Part shown: piece by piece, positions 31,967 to 43,271 of the stretch | Numbering within the stretch: position 1 is the stretch's first letter | Layout of the letters: each line of letters opens with the position of its first letter | Source of the DNA: Bacteroidales bacterium UBA3630 | GTDB taxonomy: Bacteria > Bacteroidota > Bacteroidia > Bacteroidales > P3 | Direction of reading: 5' to 3' | Assembly: GCA_002373995.1 (NCBI GenBank) | Contig: DFLB01000049.1 | Span: 1-49,804, forward strand | DNA length: 49,804 nucleotides | Made by a program: the position numbers and the translations under genes | Notes under the pieces: model-generated | The model's database searches: none | Seen by the model: the letters and a program-made list of their open reading frames with translations, nothing else | Told to the model about the DNA's origin: nothing

Positions 31967-32728
31967 TTACTGCCCGGTGTAGGCTTTCTTCTTGCGCGCT
32001 TTGGCACCGCCAAGGTATACGGCGACCAGCACGACGACGAAGATGCAGGCGTGGAGGACTTCGGTGATGATCATGCCTGCGGCGAGGGCTCCCAGAAGGA
32101 AGGCCAGCCCGATGAGCAGGGCCCAGAGGAAGCGGCCGGTGACGACGGTGTCGCGCACAATCTTGTAGAGGACGAAGGCCACGGTAAGCGCAAGGGCGAC
32201 GACCATCGCGATGAAGGCGAGCTGGCTCATGGGCTTGATGGCGTAGCAGATGGCCGCCACGCTGAGGCCGAGCATGAGTATGAAGAGGCCTACCTTCCAT
32301 TCCTTCCACTGCTTTTTTTCGACCGTCATGCCGGCTTCGACAGAGAGTTGGGCGGTAATCTGCATGGCCGCCGTCAACAGGGTGAAGGCCACGTGTGTGG
32401 CCAGCACGACGCCGGCGATGGCCCATCCGAGGCCGACTATCGACTTGCGGCAGAACCAACCGATGCAGGGCATTCCCGCCTCGGGGCCGAATTTCATGGC
32501 CGGCAGGCTGCCCAAGAAACAGTAGTAGAGCACTGCCAGGAGCGAGAGGCCGAAGAGGGTGTACAGCACGGGATAGTACTGGGCCTTGCCGCGGTGACGG
32601 ATGAAGAAGTTGAAGACGGCCATTGTCTCGACGAGGACAAGGATGATAATGAGGCACGCCAACGGGGGGAGGCCCAGCGGGTTGCCGCAATGAAGCCCGA
32701 GCAGGTCGGGAAGGTTCATGTATTGCAT
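31967..32728 (-). CDS. Polytopic membrane protein, unknown function
   Basis: The protein has 253 residues with about seven hydrophobic spans (PLACLIIILVLVETMAVF; LYTLFGLSLLAVLYYCF; VGLGWAIAGVVLATHVAF; VGLFILMLGLSVAAICY; FIAMVVALALTVAFVLY; ALLIGLAFLLGALAAGM; ACIFVVVLVAVYL) and a basic C-terminus. I do not recognise the family and see no catalytic motif. It follows ileS by 51 bases and shares its terminator, so it is probably the second gene of that operon; ileS is more often followed by dksA-like and lspA genes. Confidence 0.75.
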   Translation of the reverse strand: MQYMNLPDLLGLHCGNPLGLPPLACLIIILVLVETMAVFNFFIRHRGKAQYYPVLYTLFGLSLLAVLYYCFLGSLPAMKFGPEAGMPCIGWFCRKSIVGLGWAIAGVVLATHVAFTLLTAAMQITAQLSVEAGMTVEKKQWKEWKVGLFILMLGLSVAAICYAIKPMSQLAFIAMVVALALTVAFVLYKIVRDTVVTGRFLWALLIGLAFLLGALAAGMIITEVLHACIFVVVLVAVYLGGAKARKKKAYTGQ

Positions 32729-32779
32729 AGGTTTGATGTTATAGGTTGTTCAATCTGTGTTGTATAGCGGGCTGGATTC

Positions 32780-35700
32780 TCATGCATCGACTTTCCGGAT
32801 CTGGATCAAGGCTGTCTTGCCGTCGATGACCTCTATCTCAGTGCCATCCTGCATGGTATCGGCCAGGAGGAGGCTGGTGCAGAGCGTTTCGGCGCAGATG
32901 TATTGGCGATGACGCTCGACGGCATTGTTCCACTCACCGCTTTGCAGGGTGATGGCAATGCGGTCGGTGACGTCGAACTGTTCCTTGCGGATGTTTTGGA
33001 TGCGGTTCACCAGTTCGCGGGCGATGCCTTCGTCGATGAGTTCGGGGGTGAGCGTGATGTCGAGGGCCACGGTGAGGCTGCCGTCGTTGGCGACGACCCA
33101 TCCGGGGATGTCCTGGGTGGCGATTTCGACGTCGCCAAGCGTCACCTCGCAGTCCTGTCCCTCCACGTTGACCGTGCAGCGGCCTTCAGCCTCCAGCGCG
33201 TTGATCTGTTGCTGTCCGAAGGCCATTATTGCCGCTCCGAGCGCCTTCATCACCTTGCCATAGCGGGGGCCGAGGGTCTTGAAGTTGGGCTTGATCTTCT
33301 TGACCAGCAGGTCATTGTCGGCAGCCAGGAACTCCACGGCCTTGACGTTGAGCTCGGAGCAGATGAGGTGCTGCACACGCTCGATTTGGGCGCGCATGGC
33401 CTCGTCGCGCACGGGGATGACAATCTTCTGCAGCGGCTGGCGCACGCGGAGGTTGCTCTTCTTGCGCAGGCCCAGCACCATGGAGCATATCTTCTGGGCC
33501 AGCTGCATCCGCTGTTCAAGGCTCTTGTCGATCATTTCCACGTGCACCTCGGGGAAAGGCAGATAGTGCACGCTCTCAGTGTCGTGGCGGTGGGCTACGG
33601 CATTGAGGTCAAGAAACATGCGCTCGCTGAAGAAAGGAGCTATCGGAGCCATGAGGCGGCTGAGGGTTTCGAGGCAGGTGTAGAGGGTCTGGTAGGCGGA
33701 GAGCTTGTCGTCCGACATCTCACCACGCCAGAAACGGCGGCGGCTCAGGCGCACATACCAGTTGCTGAGATAGGCATCCACAAAGGTGTCGATAGCGCGG
33801 CCAGCGCGCGTGGGCTCATAGTCCTCCATAGCCTCTTCCACAGTCTTCACCAGCGTGTTCAGCTCGCTCAGTATCCAGCGGTCTATCTCGGGCCGCTCGG
33901 CCAGCGGAAGGTCCTTCTGACTGTAGTCGAAGCCGTCGATATTGGCGTACAGCGCGAAGAAGCTGTAGGTGTTGTAGAGCGTGCCGAAGAGTTTGCGGCG
34001 CACCTCGTCGACACCTTCGACATCGAACTTCAGGTTGTCCCAAGGCTGAGAGTTGGTGATCATGTACCAGCGCGTAGCGTCGGGGCCGTATTTGCCGAGG
34101 GTCTCGAAGGGGTCGACGGCATTGCCAAGGCGCTTGGACATCTTGTTGCCGTTCTTGTCGAGCACCAGGCCGTTGGAGATAACGTTCTTGAAGGCCACGC
34201 TGTCGAAGCACATGGTGGCGATGGCATGGAGGGTGTAGAACCAACCGCGGGTCTGGTCGACGCCCTCGGCGATGAAGTCGGCGGGGAACTGGTCGGCTTT
34301 CAGGGGTTCGCCCATGTAGTGGATCTGGGCGTAGGGCATGGCGCCACTGTCGAACCAGACGTCGATTAGGTCGGGCTCGCGATGCATGGGTTTGCCGCTG
34401 TCGCTGACGAGGACAACGCCGTCGATATATGGACGGTGCAGGTCGAAGTCCTTGCCGGCGTAGGGATTGTCCTTCATCACGCCGGCGGCGACTGCCTTGT
34501 CGATCTCCTTGCGGAGCTCGTCGACGCTACCGATGCACTTCTCCTCGCGGCCGTCCTCGGTGCGCCAGATGGGTAGCGGGGTGCCCCAATAGCGGCTGCG
34601 GCTGAGGTTCCAGTCCACGATGTTCTCCAGCCAGTTGCCGAAGCGTCCGGTGCCGGTGGCCTCGGGCTTCCAGTTGATGGTGCGGTTGAGCTCGATCATG
34701 CGGTCCTTGAGGGCCGTGGTGCGGATGAACCAGCTGTCGAGCGGGTAATAGAGCACCGGCTTGTCGGTGCGCCAGCAGTGGGGGTAGCTGTGGGTGTGCT
34801 TCTCGCTCTTGAAGAGCTTGCCTTCGCCCTTGAGCATGATGACCAGCTCGACGTCGAGGCTCATGTCCTTCTCGGTCTTGGTGGGGTCGTAGGCGTTCTT
34901 GACGAACTTGCCGGCGTACTGGCCGTAGAGTTCGGTATTCATGTTCGCTTTGACCCATTCGGGATCAAGGTCTTCTATCGGGGCAAAGCGGCCACGTTTG
35001 TCGACCATAGGCAGTTGCTTGCCGTCGCGGTCGAAGAGCAGCAGCTCGCCGATGCCGGCTTTCTTGGCCACACGCGCATCGTCGGCGCCAAAGGTGGGGG
35101 CGATGTGCACGATGCCGGTACCGTCCTCGGTGGTAACGTAGTCGCCCAGGATGATGCGGAAGGAGCCCTGGTCGGAGACCTCGTGGGGCTGCACCCAGGG
35201 GATGAGCTGCTCATAGCGCAGACCTTCGAGGTCCTTGCCCTTACACTCGCCAACGATCTTGTATTCAGGGCTCTTACCCTCGGGGAACATGGAGCCTACC
35301 AAGGCTTTGGCCATGATGATGCGGCAGGGTTTCTCGGTGTAGGGATGAGTGGTTTCCAGCAACACATAGTCAATATTGGGCCCCACGCAGAGGGCGGTAT
35401 TCGAGGGCAATGTCCAAGGTGTGGTGGTCCAGGCAATGGCGTAGGTCTCGTCGCGGTCGCAGAGCTTGAACATGGCCACGCAGGTGGTGTCCTTCACGTC
35501 GCGGTAGCAGCCGGGCATGTTGAGCTCGTGGCTGCTGAGGCCCGTGCCTGCGGCGGGGCTGTAGGGCTGGATGGTGTAGCCTTTGTAGAGCAACCCCTTG
35601 TCGTAGAGCTTCTTCAGCAGGAACCAGAGGGTCTCGATATACTCGTTGTCGAAGGTGATATAGGGGTGTTCCAGGTCGACCCAGTAGCCCATCACGCGCG

Positions 35701-36103
35701 TCAGCTCGTCCCACAACTCCTTGTATTTCATCACCTCCTGGCGGCAGGCGCGGTTGTACTCGTCGACGGAGATCTTCTTGCCGATGTCCTCCTTGGTGAT
35801 GCCGAGGTTCTTCTCCACACCGAGCTCCACGGGCAGGCCGTGGGTGTCCCAACCGGCCTTGCGGTCGACGAAATAGCCTTTCTGGGCCTTGTAGCGGCAA
35901 AAGACGTCCTTGATGGTGCGTGCCATCACGTGGTGGATACCCGGCTTGCCGTTAGCGCTCGGCGGGCCGTCGTAGAAGACAAACGAAGGGTGGCCCTCGG
36001 CCAGGCGCTGGCCCTTCTCGAAGATAGCGTTCTCCTCCCAGTAGCGGCGCACTTCCTCGCCGATACGGGTCAAATCCAGTTGTTTATATTCCTTGTATGA
36101 CAT
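32780..36103 (-). CDS. ileS: Isoleucyl-tRNA synthetase
   Basis: The protein has 1107 residues, normal for the longer Bacteroidetes type. It charges tRNA-Ile. The class I HIGH motif appears as PGIHHV (residues about 54-59), and KMSKR is near residues 653-657. The editing domain (CP1) has TTPWTLPSNTALCVGP and GTGIVHIAPTFGADD. The C-terminal anticodon-binding part starts about residue 700. No zinc-finger C-terminus like that of E. coli is obvious. It is the first gene of its operon, with a promoter at 36192-36225. Confidence 0.97.
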   Translation of the reverse strand: MSYKEYKQLDLTRIGEEVRRYWEENAIFEKGQRLAEGHPSFVFYDGPPSANGKPGIHHVMARTIKDVFCRYKAQKGYFVDRKAGWDTHGLPVELGVEKNLGITKEDIGKKISVDEYNRACRQEVMKYKELWDELTRVMGYWVDLEHPYITFDNEYIETLWFLLKKLYDKGLLYKGYTIQPYSPAAGTGLSSHELNMPGCYRDVKDTTCVAMFKLCDRDETYAIAWTTTPWTLPSNTALCVGPNIDYVLLETTHPYTEKPCRIIMAKALVGSMFPEGKSPEYKIVGECKGKDLEGLRYEQLIPWVQPHEVSDQGSFRIILGDYVTTEDGTGIVHIAPTFGADDARVAKKAGIGELLLFDRDGKQLPMVDKRGRFAPIEDLDPEWVKANMNTELYGQYAGKFVKNAYDPTKTEKDMSLDVELVIMLKGEGKLFKSEKHTHSYPHCWRTDKPVLYYPLDSWFIRTTALKDRMIELNRTINWKPEATGTGRFGNWLENIVDWNLSRSRYWGTPLPIWRTEDGREEKCIGSVDELRKEIDKAVAAGVMKDNPYAGKDFDLHRPYIDGVVLVSDSGKPMHREPDLIDVWFDSGAMPYAQIHYMGEPLKADQFPADFIAEGVDQTRGWFYTLHAIATMCFDSVAFKNVISNGLVLDKNGNKMSKRLGNAVDPFETLGKYGPDATRWYMITNSQPWDNLKFDVEGVDEVRRKLFGTLYNTYSFFALYANIDGFDYSQKDLPLAERPEIDRWILSELNTLVKTVEEAMEDYEPTRAGRAIDTFVDAYLSNWYVRLSRRRFWRGEMSDDKLSAYQTLYTCLETLSRLMAPIAPFFSERMFLDLNAVAHRHDTESVHYLPFPEVHVEMIDKSLEQRMQLAQKICSMVLGLRKKSNLRVRQPLQKIVIPVRDEAMRAQIERVQHLICSELNVKAVEFLAADNDLLVKKIKPNFKTLGPRYGKVMKALGAAIMAFGQQQINALEAEGRCTVNVEGQDCEVTLGDVEIATQDIPGWVVANDGSLTVALDITLTPELIDEGIARELVNRIQNIRKEQFDVTDRIAITLQSGEWNNAVERHRQYICAETLCTSLLLADTMQDGTEIEVIDGKTALIQIRKVDA

Positions 36104-36191
36104 AATTCAGCAGTTGGTGGATAGTGGATGGCTTAATATTATCTTAAACATCAATTACTTACCCAATTACATATTCACAATATCGAACTTG

Positions 36192-36225
36192 CAAAAATAC
36201 AAATTTTCTTAATAATAAAAACAAA
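36192..36225 (-). promoter_or_regulatory. Bacteroidetes promoter for ileS
   Basis: TTTG (36225-36222), a 22-bp spacer and TATTTTTG (36199-36192) on the minus strand, giving a leader of about 80 bases. I see no T-box or other riboswitch in that leader. The stretch 36230-36400 has a small CCCCTTCGGGG hairpin and no gene. Confidence 0.6.
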
Positions 36226-36400
36226 AAGTTGGCACCCCCTTCGGGGCGGAACCTCCCATAGCCTCGCCACCCTGAAGCCCTCGCGCCCAGACCCATACGC
36301 TATACATCTGGAAATCAACTTAATCCGACACCCGCCGCATGCCCTGCCGGAGCACGTTTTTGCGCGGCAATGTAAAAGCCTAAACCACAGCAAGCTGCAA

Positions 36401-36520
36401 GTTCTTGGTCCGGGGATGGTCCGGGGATGGTCCGAGGATGGTCCGAGGGTGGTCCGACAAAAGCCGGACGGAGGGCGGTCAGGAGGCGGTGCGGCGACGG
36501 GATTGCAAGCGGGGAAAAAA
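36401..36520 (+). repeat. Family-2 dispersed element, copy H
   Basis: TTCTTGG, four units at 36407-36450 (GGTCCGGGGAT twice, GGTCCGAGGAT, GGTCCGAGGGT), hairpin GTCCG-ACAAAAGC-CGGAC (36452-36469), and a tail ending GCAAGCGGGGAAAAAA. It lies between divergent ileS and the DUF1599 gene. Confidence 0.88.
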
Positions 36521-36582
36521 CATTGACAAATATTTTTTTCGCCTATACAATAATTATAAAGAGATGCCGTTATCAGTTAGTT

Positions 36583-37161
36583 ATGACTAAAAATGCGACC
36601 ACACACGATACACGGCAGGAGCTGGAGCACGAGATAGGCGCCTGCCGCCTGCTGTTCGAGAAGAAGACGCGCGACTACGGCACCTCATGGCGCATACTGC
36701 GCCTGCCGTCGTTGACAGACCAGATATTCATCAAAGCCAACCGCATACGCAGCATACAGGAAAGCGGCGAGAACCACGTGGGCGACGACGTGCGGGGCGA
36801 GTTCGTAGCCATGGTCAACTACGCAGTCATGGCCCTGATGCAACAGGAACTCGAAGCTGCCGCCAACAGCCAGCTCGACCTGCCGTTAGACGAAGCCATG
36901 AGCCTCTACGACAGCCACATGCGCCGAACCATCGACCTGCTGGCCGACAAGAACCACGACTACGGCGAGGCCTGGCGCCAGATGCGCATCAGCTCCATGG
37001 TGGACCTCATCCTGATGAAGCTCCGCCGCATCAAGCAGATTGAAGACCACCAGGGGCGCACGCTCGTCAGCGAAGGCGTCGAGGGGGGCTACATGGACAT
37101 CATCAACTACTCGCTCTTCTGCCTCGTGCGCATGACGGAAGAGCAGGAAACCGACAACTGA
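36583..37161 (+). CDS. DUF1599 protein, tandem domain
   Basis: The protein has 192 residues from the ATG at 36583; the frame is open upstream only because element H has no stops. Two copies of the domain are visible: DYGTSWRILRLPSLTDQIFIKANRI and DYGEAWRQMRISSMVDLILMKLRRI, each followed by a helix ending in NYAVMALM or NYSLFCLV. The function is unknown; it is often next to the BT_3928-type DoxX gene in Bacteroidetes, as here (17 bases apart). Confidence 0.88.
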   Translation: MTKNATTHDTRQELEHEIGACRLLFEKKTRDYGTSWRILRLPSLTDQIFIKANRIRSIQESGENHVGDDVRGEFVAMVNYAVMALMQQELEAAANSQLDLPLDEAMSLYDSHMRRTIDLLADKNHDYGEAWRQMRISSMVDLILMKLRRIKQIEDHQGRTLVSEGVEGGYMDIINYSLFCLVRMTEEQETDN

Positions 37162-37178
37162 AAAAAAGGAGACAAGCC

Positions 37179-38306
37179 ATGATAAAAGACACAAAAGCAA
37201 ACTATACACTCAACGTCGTCTGCCGATGGATTGTGGGGCTGGTGTTCCTCTTCTCGTCGCTGACCAAAGGTGTCGACCCGATGGGCACCACCTTCAAGGT
37301 GCAGGAATACATGACCGCCTGGAGCATAGGCAGCATCACCTTCGAATGGGCACTGCCCCTGGCGGGGGTGCTGTCGGTGGCGCTGATATGCGCCGAGTTC
37401 CTGGTAGGCGTGCTGCTCATCGCCAACGCCTACCGCCGCCTGTCGGCATGGCTGCTGGCAGCCATGATGCTCTTCTTCACCGCCACAACCTTCATCGACG
37501 CCCTCACCAACAAGGTGACAGACTGCGGCTGCTTCGGCGACGCCATCAAACTGACCAACTGGCAAACCTTCTGGAAGAACATAGCCCTCGACGTGCCGAC
37601 GGTGTGGATCGTCCTCTCGCGCAACCTGCGCCGCAAACGCCGCTTCGAACGCGACGGCATCGTCTTCATCGTCTCGCTGGCCGCCATGCTGGTCTTCGCC
37701 AACTACAACATCCAGCACGAGCCCCTCATCGACTTCCGCCCCTGGAAGATAGGCAACCGAATGATTGAAGAACGCGAGGCCATGAACCACCTCGACCTGC
37801 GCAACATCGAGACCGGCGAAGAACGCACGGTGGACTACCGCAACGGCGATTGGGCCTCGGTGCCGGAAGAGTACAAAGACTTCAGCCGCTGGGAGATACT
37901 GCGCTCCACCAGCGACGAACCCTTCGAGATCAAAGCCCCTGGCTTCTCGATGATGGACATCGGCGGCGACGACCACGCGCTGGAACTGCTGCCCGCCGAG
38001 GACGGCCTGCTCGTCGCCACCATCCACCACCTGGACGACATGGACGACAAAGGCACCCGCGAACTCAGGCTGGCCATCAGCCTGGCCGAAGAGAACGACC
38101 TCCGCATCGTGCTCCTCACCTCGGCGCTGCCCGAGGAGATACAGGCCTGGCTCTACGAGCAGGGCATCAGCGGGCTCGACTACCTCTTTGCCGACGCCAC
38201 CGCCATCGAGACCATGATGCGCGGCAACCCGGGTTTCATGTTCATCAAGGACGCCACCGTGATTGACAAAGGCCGCAAAGCGGGAAAGCTGAGAATAAAA
38301 GAGTGA
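37179..38306 (+). CDS. BT_3928-type DoxX membrane protein with C-terminal extension
   Basis: The protein has 375 residues. The N-terminal half is a four-span DoxX/MauE-like domain (RWIVGLVFLFSSLTKGVDP, ALPLAGVLSVALICAEFLVGVLLI, LAAMMLFFTATTFID) with a conserved DCGCFGDAIKLTNWQTFWKN loop. A fifth span (IVFIVSLAAMLVFAN) leads into a periplasmic, thioredoxin-like C-terminal half. DoxX/MauE relatives work in redox or disulfide handling in the envelope; this is inference. The AAGGAGA before the ATG is a good ribosome site. As I recall, tpiA often follows in this operon; here DUF4293 follows instead. Confidence 0.85.
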   Translation: MIKDTKANYTLNVVCRWIVGLVFLFSSLTKGVDPMGTTFKVQEYMTAWSIGSITFEWALPLAGVLSVALICAEFLVGVLLIANAYRRLSAWLLAAMMLFFTATTFIDALTNKVTDCGCFGDAIKLTNWQTFWKNIALDVPTVWIVLSRNLRRKRRFERDGIVFIVSLAAMLVFANYNIQHEPLIDFRPWKIGNRMIEEREAMNHLDLRNIETGEERTVDYRNGDWASVPEEYKDFSRWEILRSTSDEPFEIKAPGFSMMDIGGDDHALELLPAEDGLLVATIHHLDDMDDKGTRELRLAISLAEENDLRIVLLTSALPEEIQAWLYEQGISGLDYLFADATAIETMMRGNPGFMFIKDATVIDKGRKAGKLRIKE

Positions 38307-38340
38307 ACACTCAAACACTGAACACTAAACACAAACATTA

Positions 38341-38883
38341 ATGATACAAAGAATTCAATCCTTCTGGCTGGTGTTGGCAGCCTGCTGCATGGCGCTCTGC
38401 TTCATGTTTCCCACGGCGCAGTACCGCCTCGACATGGCCGCCACAGGCCAAAAAGCCGAAGCCAGGCTCGACCTCATCGCACAAGACAACCCCGAGATGC
38501 TCGACCAGATACAGACCATCGCCCCCGTGGTGGGCTACAGCCAGACCGCCAGCGGCTTCAAGACATGGCCCCTCATCGTGCTGGCAGCACTGACCGGCTG
38601 CATCGCCGTCGCCGCCATCTTCCTCTTCAAGAACCGCGTGCTGCAGATGCGCGTGGTTGCCGTGGGCTTCCTGCTGAACGTGGTCTACGTCTTCCTGCTC
38701 TTCTTCTGGGCTGTGGACAACTACGGCAAGACCGTGGTGCAAGCCCTGGGCGGCAGCAATCTGCAGGTCACATGGTTTGTCGGCGCCTACGCACCGCTGG
38801 CCTCCATCGTGCTGCTCGTGCTGGCACATCGCGGCATCAAGAAAGACGAAGCCACCGTGCGCGCCGCCGACCGGTTGAGATGA
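38341..38883 (+). CDS. DUF4293 membrane protein
   Basis: The protein has 180 residues with four hydrophobic spans: residues 5-24 (SFWLVLAACCMALCFMF), then about 78-97, 100-125 and 137-160. Starts MIQRIQSFWLV, the usual opening of this Bacteroidetes-specific family. Function unknown. It is 34 bases after the DoxX gene; the spacer is a run of AACACTNAA-type repeats. Confidence 0.85.
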   Translation: MIQRIQSFWLVLAACCMALCFMFPTAQYRLDMAATGQKAEARLDLIAQDNPEMLDQIQTIAPVVGYSQTASGFKTWPLIVLAALTGCIAVAAIFLFKNRVLQMRVVAVGFLLNVVYVFLLFFWAVDNYGKTVVQALGGSNLQVTWFVGAYAPLASIVLLVLAHRGIKKDEATVRAADRLR

Positions 38884-38901
38884 ACCCCTGATAGCTGAAC
38901 G

Positions 38902-39324
38902 ATGAACGTTGAAATAAGCGACATAGGACAGCTGAACGAGGTGGCACGGAATTTGCTCACCTCTTTCAAAGACGAGCGTTTCTTCGCCTTCTTCGGCAAG
39001 ATGGGCGTAGGCAAAACGACCCTCATCAAAGAGATCTGCCATGTGCTGGGAGTGGAAGACACGGTGTGCAGCCCCACCTTCGCCATCGTGAACGAATACT
39101 CGACCGCATCCAACGAACCGGTCTACCACTTCGACTTCTACAGGCTGAAGAATCTCGCTGAAGCCTACGACATCGGCTATGAAGAGTACTTCTACAGCGG
39201 ATGCTACTGCTTCACCGAGTGGACAGAAAAGGTGGAAGAACTGCTTCCGGAGCACTACGTGCGGGTGGAGATAGAAGAGACCAACGGCAAACGACAACTG
39301 AACGCGAACATAATAGAACAATGA
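38902..39324 (+). CDS. tsaE: tRNA threonylcarbamoylation ATPase subunit TsaE
   Basis: The protein has 140 residues. Walker A GKMGVGKTTLIKE (residues 32-44), SPTFAIVNEY, YHFDFYRL and the FTEWTEK motif are all present. TsaE is the P-loop ATPase that helps the TsaB-TsaD pair make t6A37 in tRNA. Its partner tsaD is at 11688; tsaB is not seen. Its stop overlaps the rsfS start (ATGA). Confidence 0.95.
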   Translation: MNVEISDIGQLNEVARNLLTSFKDERFFAFFGKMGVGKTTLIKEICHVLGVEDTVCSPTFAIVNEYSTASNEPVYHFDFYRLKNLAEAYDIGYEEYFYSGCYCFTEWTEKVEELLPEHYVRVEIEETNGKRQLNANIIEQ

Positions 39325-39686
39325 ACAATAAAGAATCCCTTGTGCTGGCACGACTGGCAGCCCAGATAATGGATGAAAAGAAAGCCGAGGACGTCCGCAT
39401 CCTCGACCTAAGCAAGGTGCACGGCGCTCCGGCAGAGTATTTTGTCATCGCCACCGGCAACGTACCGTCGCACGTGTCGGCCCTGAGCGATGCAGTGTAT
39501 GAAAGCGTCAAGAAAGCCACTGGCATGGCCCCCCACAAGGTGGAGGGCTACAACAATGCTGAATGGATACTGATGGACTATTTCGACGTGGTGATCCACA
39601 TATTCCAAAAAGACAAACGCGCCTTCTACCGTCTTGATGAACTATGGAGCGACGGCGAAGAAATGCCTCTCACCACAAAAGCTTAA
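39321..39686 (+). CDS. rsfS: Ribosomal silencing factor RsfS
   Basis: The protein has 121 residues from the ATG at 39321. Motifs: AEDVRILDLSKV, EYFVIATGNVPSHVSALSDAV, KVEGYNNAEWILMDYFDVVIHIFQ. RsfS binds protein L14 on the 50S subunit and blocks subunit joining when nutrients are short. It is translationally coupled to tsaE and lies seven bases before ftsH, a common Bacteroidetes order. Confidence 0.95.
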   Translation: MNNKESLVLARLAAQIMDEKKAEDVRILDLSKVHGAPAEYFVIATGNVPSHVSALSDAVYESVKKATGMAPHKVEGYNNAEWILMDYFDVVIHIFQKDKRAFYRLDELWSDGEEMPLTTKA

Positions 39687-39693
39687 CAACATC

Positions 39694-41744
<2,051 letters not shown>

Positions 41745-41748
<4 letters not shown>

Positions 41749-42593
41749 ATAACTTTTGGACACGCACCGTCAGCGCCATTGTGTATGTAGTCCTTTTCCT
41801 CGGATGCATATACAGCAGTGCTCTGCTGAAAAATCCCATCGCAGGCGGCATCATCTTCACCGCATTCCTGCTTTTTGTTGCCTGCGGATGCTCTTTCGAG
41901 TTTTTCCGCATCGTGGGCAAACAAGGTGCCACACCCTGCCAACCACTGGGCTACACCCTTACTGTACTGACCGTTATAGCGTTGGCCTGTATTTCTTGCT
42001 TTAACAGCGTTCAGGGATATATGTTCTTTGGCATTGGTATGACACTGCTACCCATAGCTTTTGGCGCAGCTGCCATTGCGCAATTGTGGGGTCATAGCGA
42101 TCAGCCCTTCCGTGACGCCGCCTATACCCTTGTACCCATGCTATATGCCGCCATCCCGCTGGGTCTCATGCCTCTGCTTCACATCAGTTACAACACTCTC
42201 GTGATGGTGCTCATCATGGTTTGGATGAACGATAATGGTGCCTACATGGGCGGTTCAATCTACGGCCGCCACAAGATGTGGCCTCGTCATTCGCCAGGCA
42301 AAACATGGGAGGGCACCCTGACTGGCATCGCTATCACACTCCTCGTCGCCGTCTTCATTGGTCCACTGTTCAATAGCAACATAGCGTGGTACCACTGGCT
42401 GGTCTTGGGACTCATCTGCAGTGTCATCGACACCCTCGGCGACCTTGTCGAAAGTATGCTCAAACGCTCTGTCGGCATGAAAGACAGCGGACGCATCATG
42501 CCAGGACATGGCGGTTTCCTCGACCGTTTCGACAGTCTACTCATCGCCACGCCCTTCGTCTTCGTTTACCTCACTCTCTTTGTTAAGATATGA
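41745..42593 (+). CDS. cdsA: Phosphatidate cytidylyltransferase
   Basis: The protein has 282 residues with about eight membrane spans. The CDP-diglyceride synthase signature is complete at about residues 236-263: SMLKRSVGMKDSG followed by PGHGGFLDRFDS. It makes CDP-diacylglycerol from phosphatidic acid and CTP at the inner membrane, the branch point for all phospholipids. It overlaps both ftsH and the next gene by four bases, so all three are translationally coupled. Confidence 0.95.
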
Positions 42594-43270
42594 CCCTTGC
42601 CGACCAAATACTCTACGAGGACAATCACCTGCTGGCACTCAATAAATTGCCTGGCCAGATTACCCAGGGCGACAAGACCGGCGACCCATCGCTGGCCGAC
42701 CTCGTCAAGGTCTTTCTCAAAGAGCGCGACAACAAGCCTGGCAACGTCTACTGTGGAGTCATCCACCGCCTCGACAGGCCCGTAAGTGGCGTGGTACTAC
42801 TGGCCAAGACAAGCAAAGCCCTCAGCCGTATGGTGGAGAAAGTACGTACCCGCGACTTTGAGAAACACTACTGGGCTGTGGTGAAGAACGCGCCCCCTCA
42901 TCCTGCCGACATACTCGAGAACTGGCTAATCAAAGTCGAGGAACGCAACAAAAGCTACGTCGTCTCCTCTGGCCGACCAAACGCCAAGCTGGCTCGTCTG
43001 GAATATCGTGATATAGCCCTTAGCAACGGCGGGTATCATCTGCTCGACATCAACCTCCACACCGGCCGCCATCACCAGATTCGATGCCAGCTGGCAAATA
43101 TAGGTTGTCCCATCAAGGGGGACCTGAAATACGGTGCCGAACGCAGCAACCCTGACGGCAGCATTTCGCTCCATGCCCACTCCGTCTCTTTCGAGCATCC
43201 CGTCACACATCAACAGATGACAATCACTGCTCCCAATCCCGAAATAGAATTAATGTTTAATATAAAATAA
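42590..43270 (+). CDS. RluA-family pseudouridine synthase
   Basis: The protein has 226 residues. The catalytic motif is HRLDRPVSGV with Asp62; also GRHHQIRCQLANIGCPIKGDLKYG. There is no N-terminal S4 domain, so it is shorter than RluD or RluC and closer to RluA/TruC types acting on one rRNA or tRNA site. The target cannot be told. It overlaps cdsA by four bases and precedes the C25 peptidase gene by one base. Confidence 0.92.
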   Translation: MTLADQILYEDNHLLALNKLPGQITQGDKTGDPSLADLVKVFLKERDNKPGNVYCGVIHRLDRPVSGVVLLAKTSKALSRMVEKVRTRDFEKHYWAVVKNAPPHPADILENWLIKVEERNKSYVVSSGRPNAKLARLEYRDIALSNGGYHLLDINLHTGRHHQIRCQLANIGCPIKGDLKYGAERSNPDGSISLHAHSVSFEHPVTHQQMTITAPNPEIELMFNIK

Positions 43271-43271
43271 T

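Noticed and set aside
34778..36100. A 440-codon frame opposite ileS
   Set aside because: Antisense shadow with low-complexity Gly/Val/Leu composition; ileS motifs are intact on the other strand.
36104..36191. T-box riboswitch ahead of ileS
   Set aside because: The leader is too short (about 80 bases) and has no T-box motif or terminator/antiterminator pair.
36427..36582. Peptides starting MVRGWS... and their antisense GPSPDQE forms in all family-2 elements
   Set aside because: They occur only because GC-rich 33-bp periods lack stops; both strands are open, the unit number and not the frame is conserved, and the hairpin explains the sequence better.
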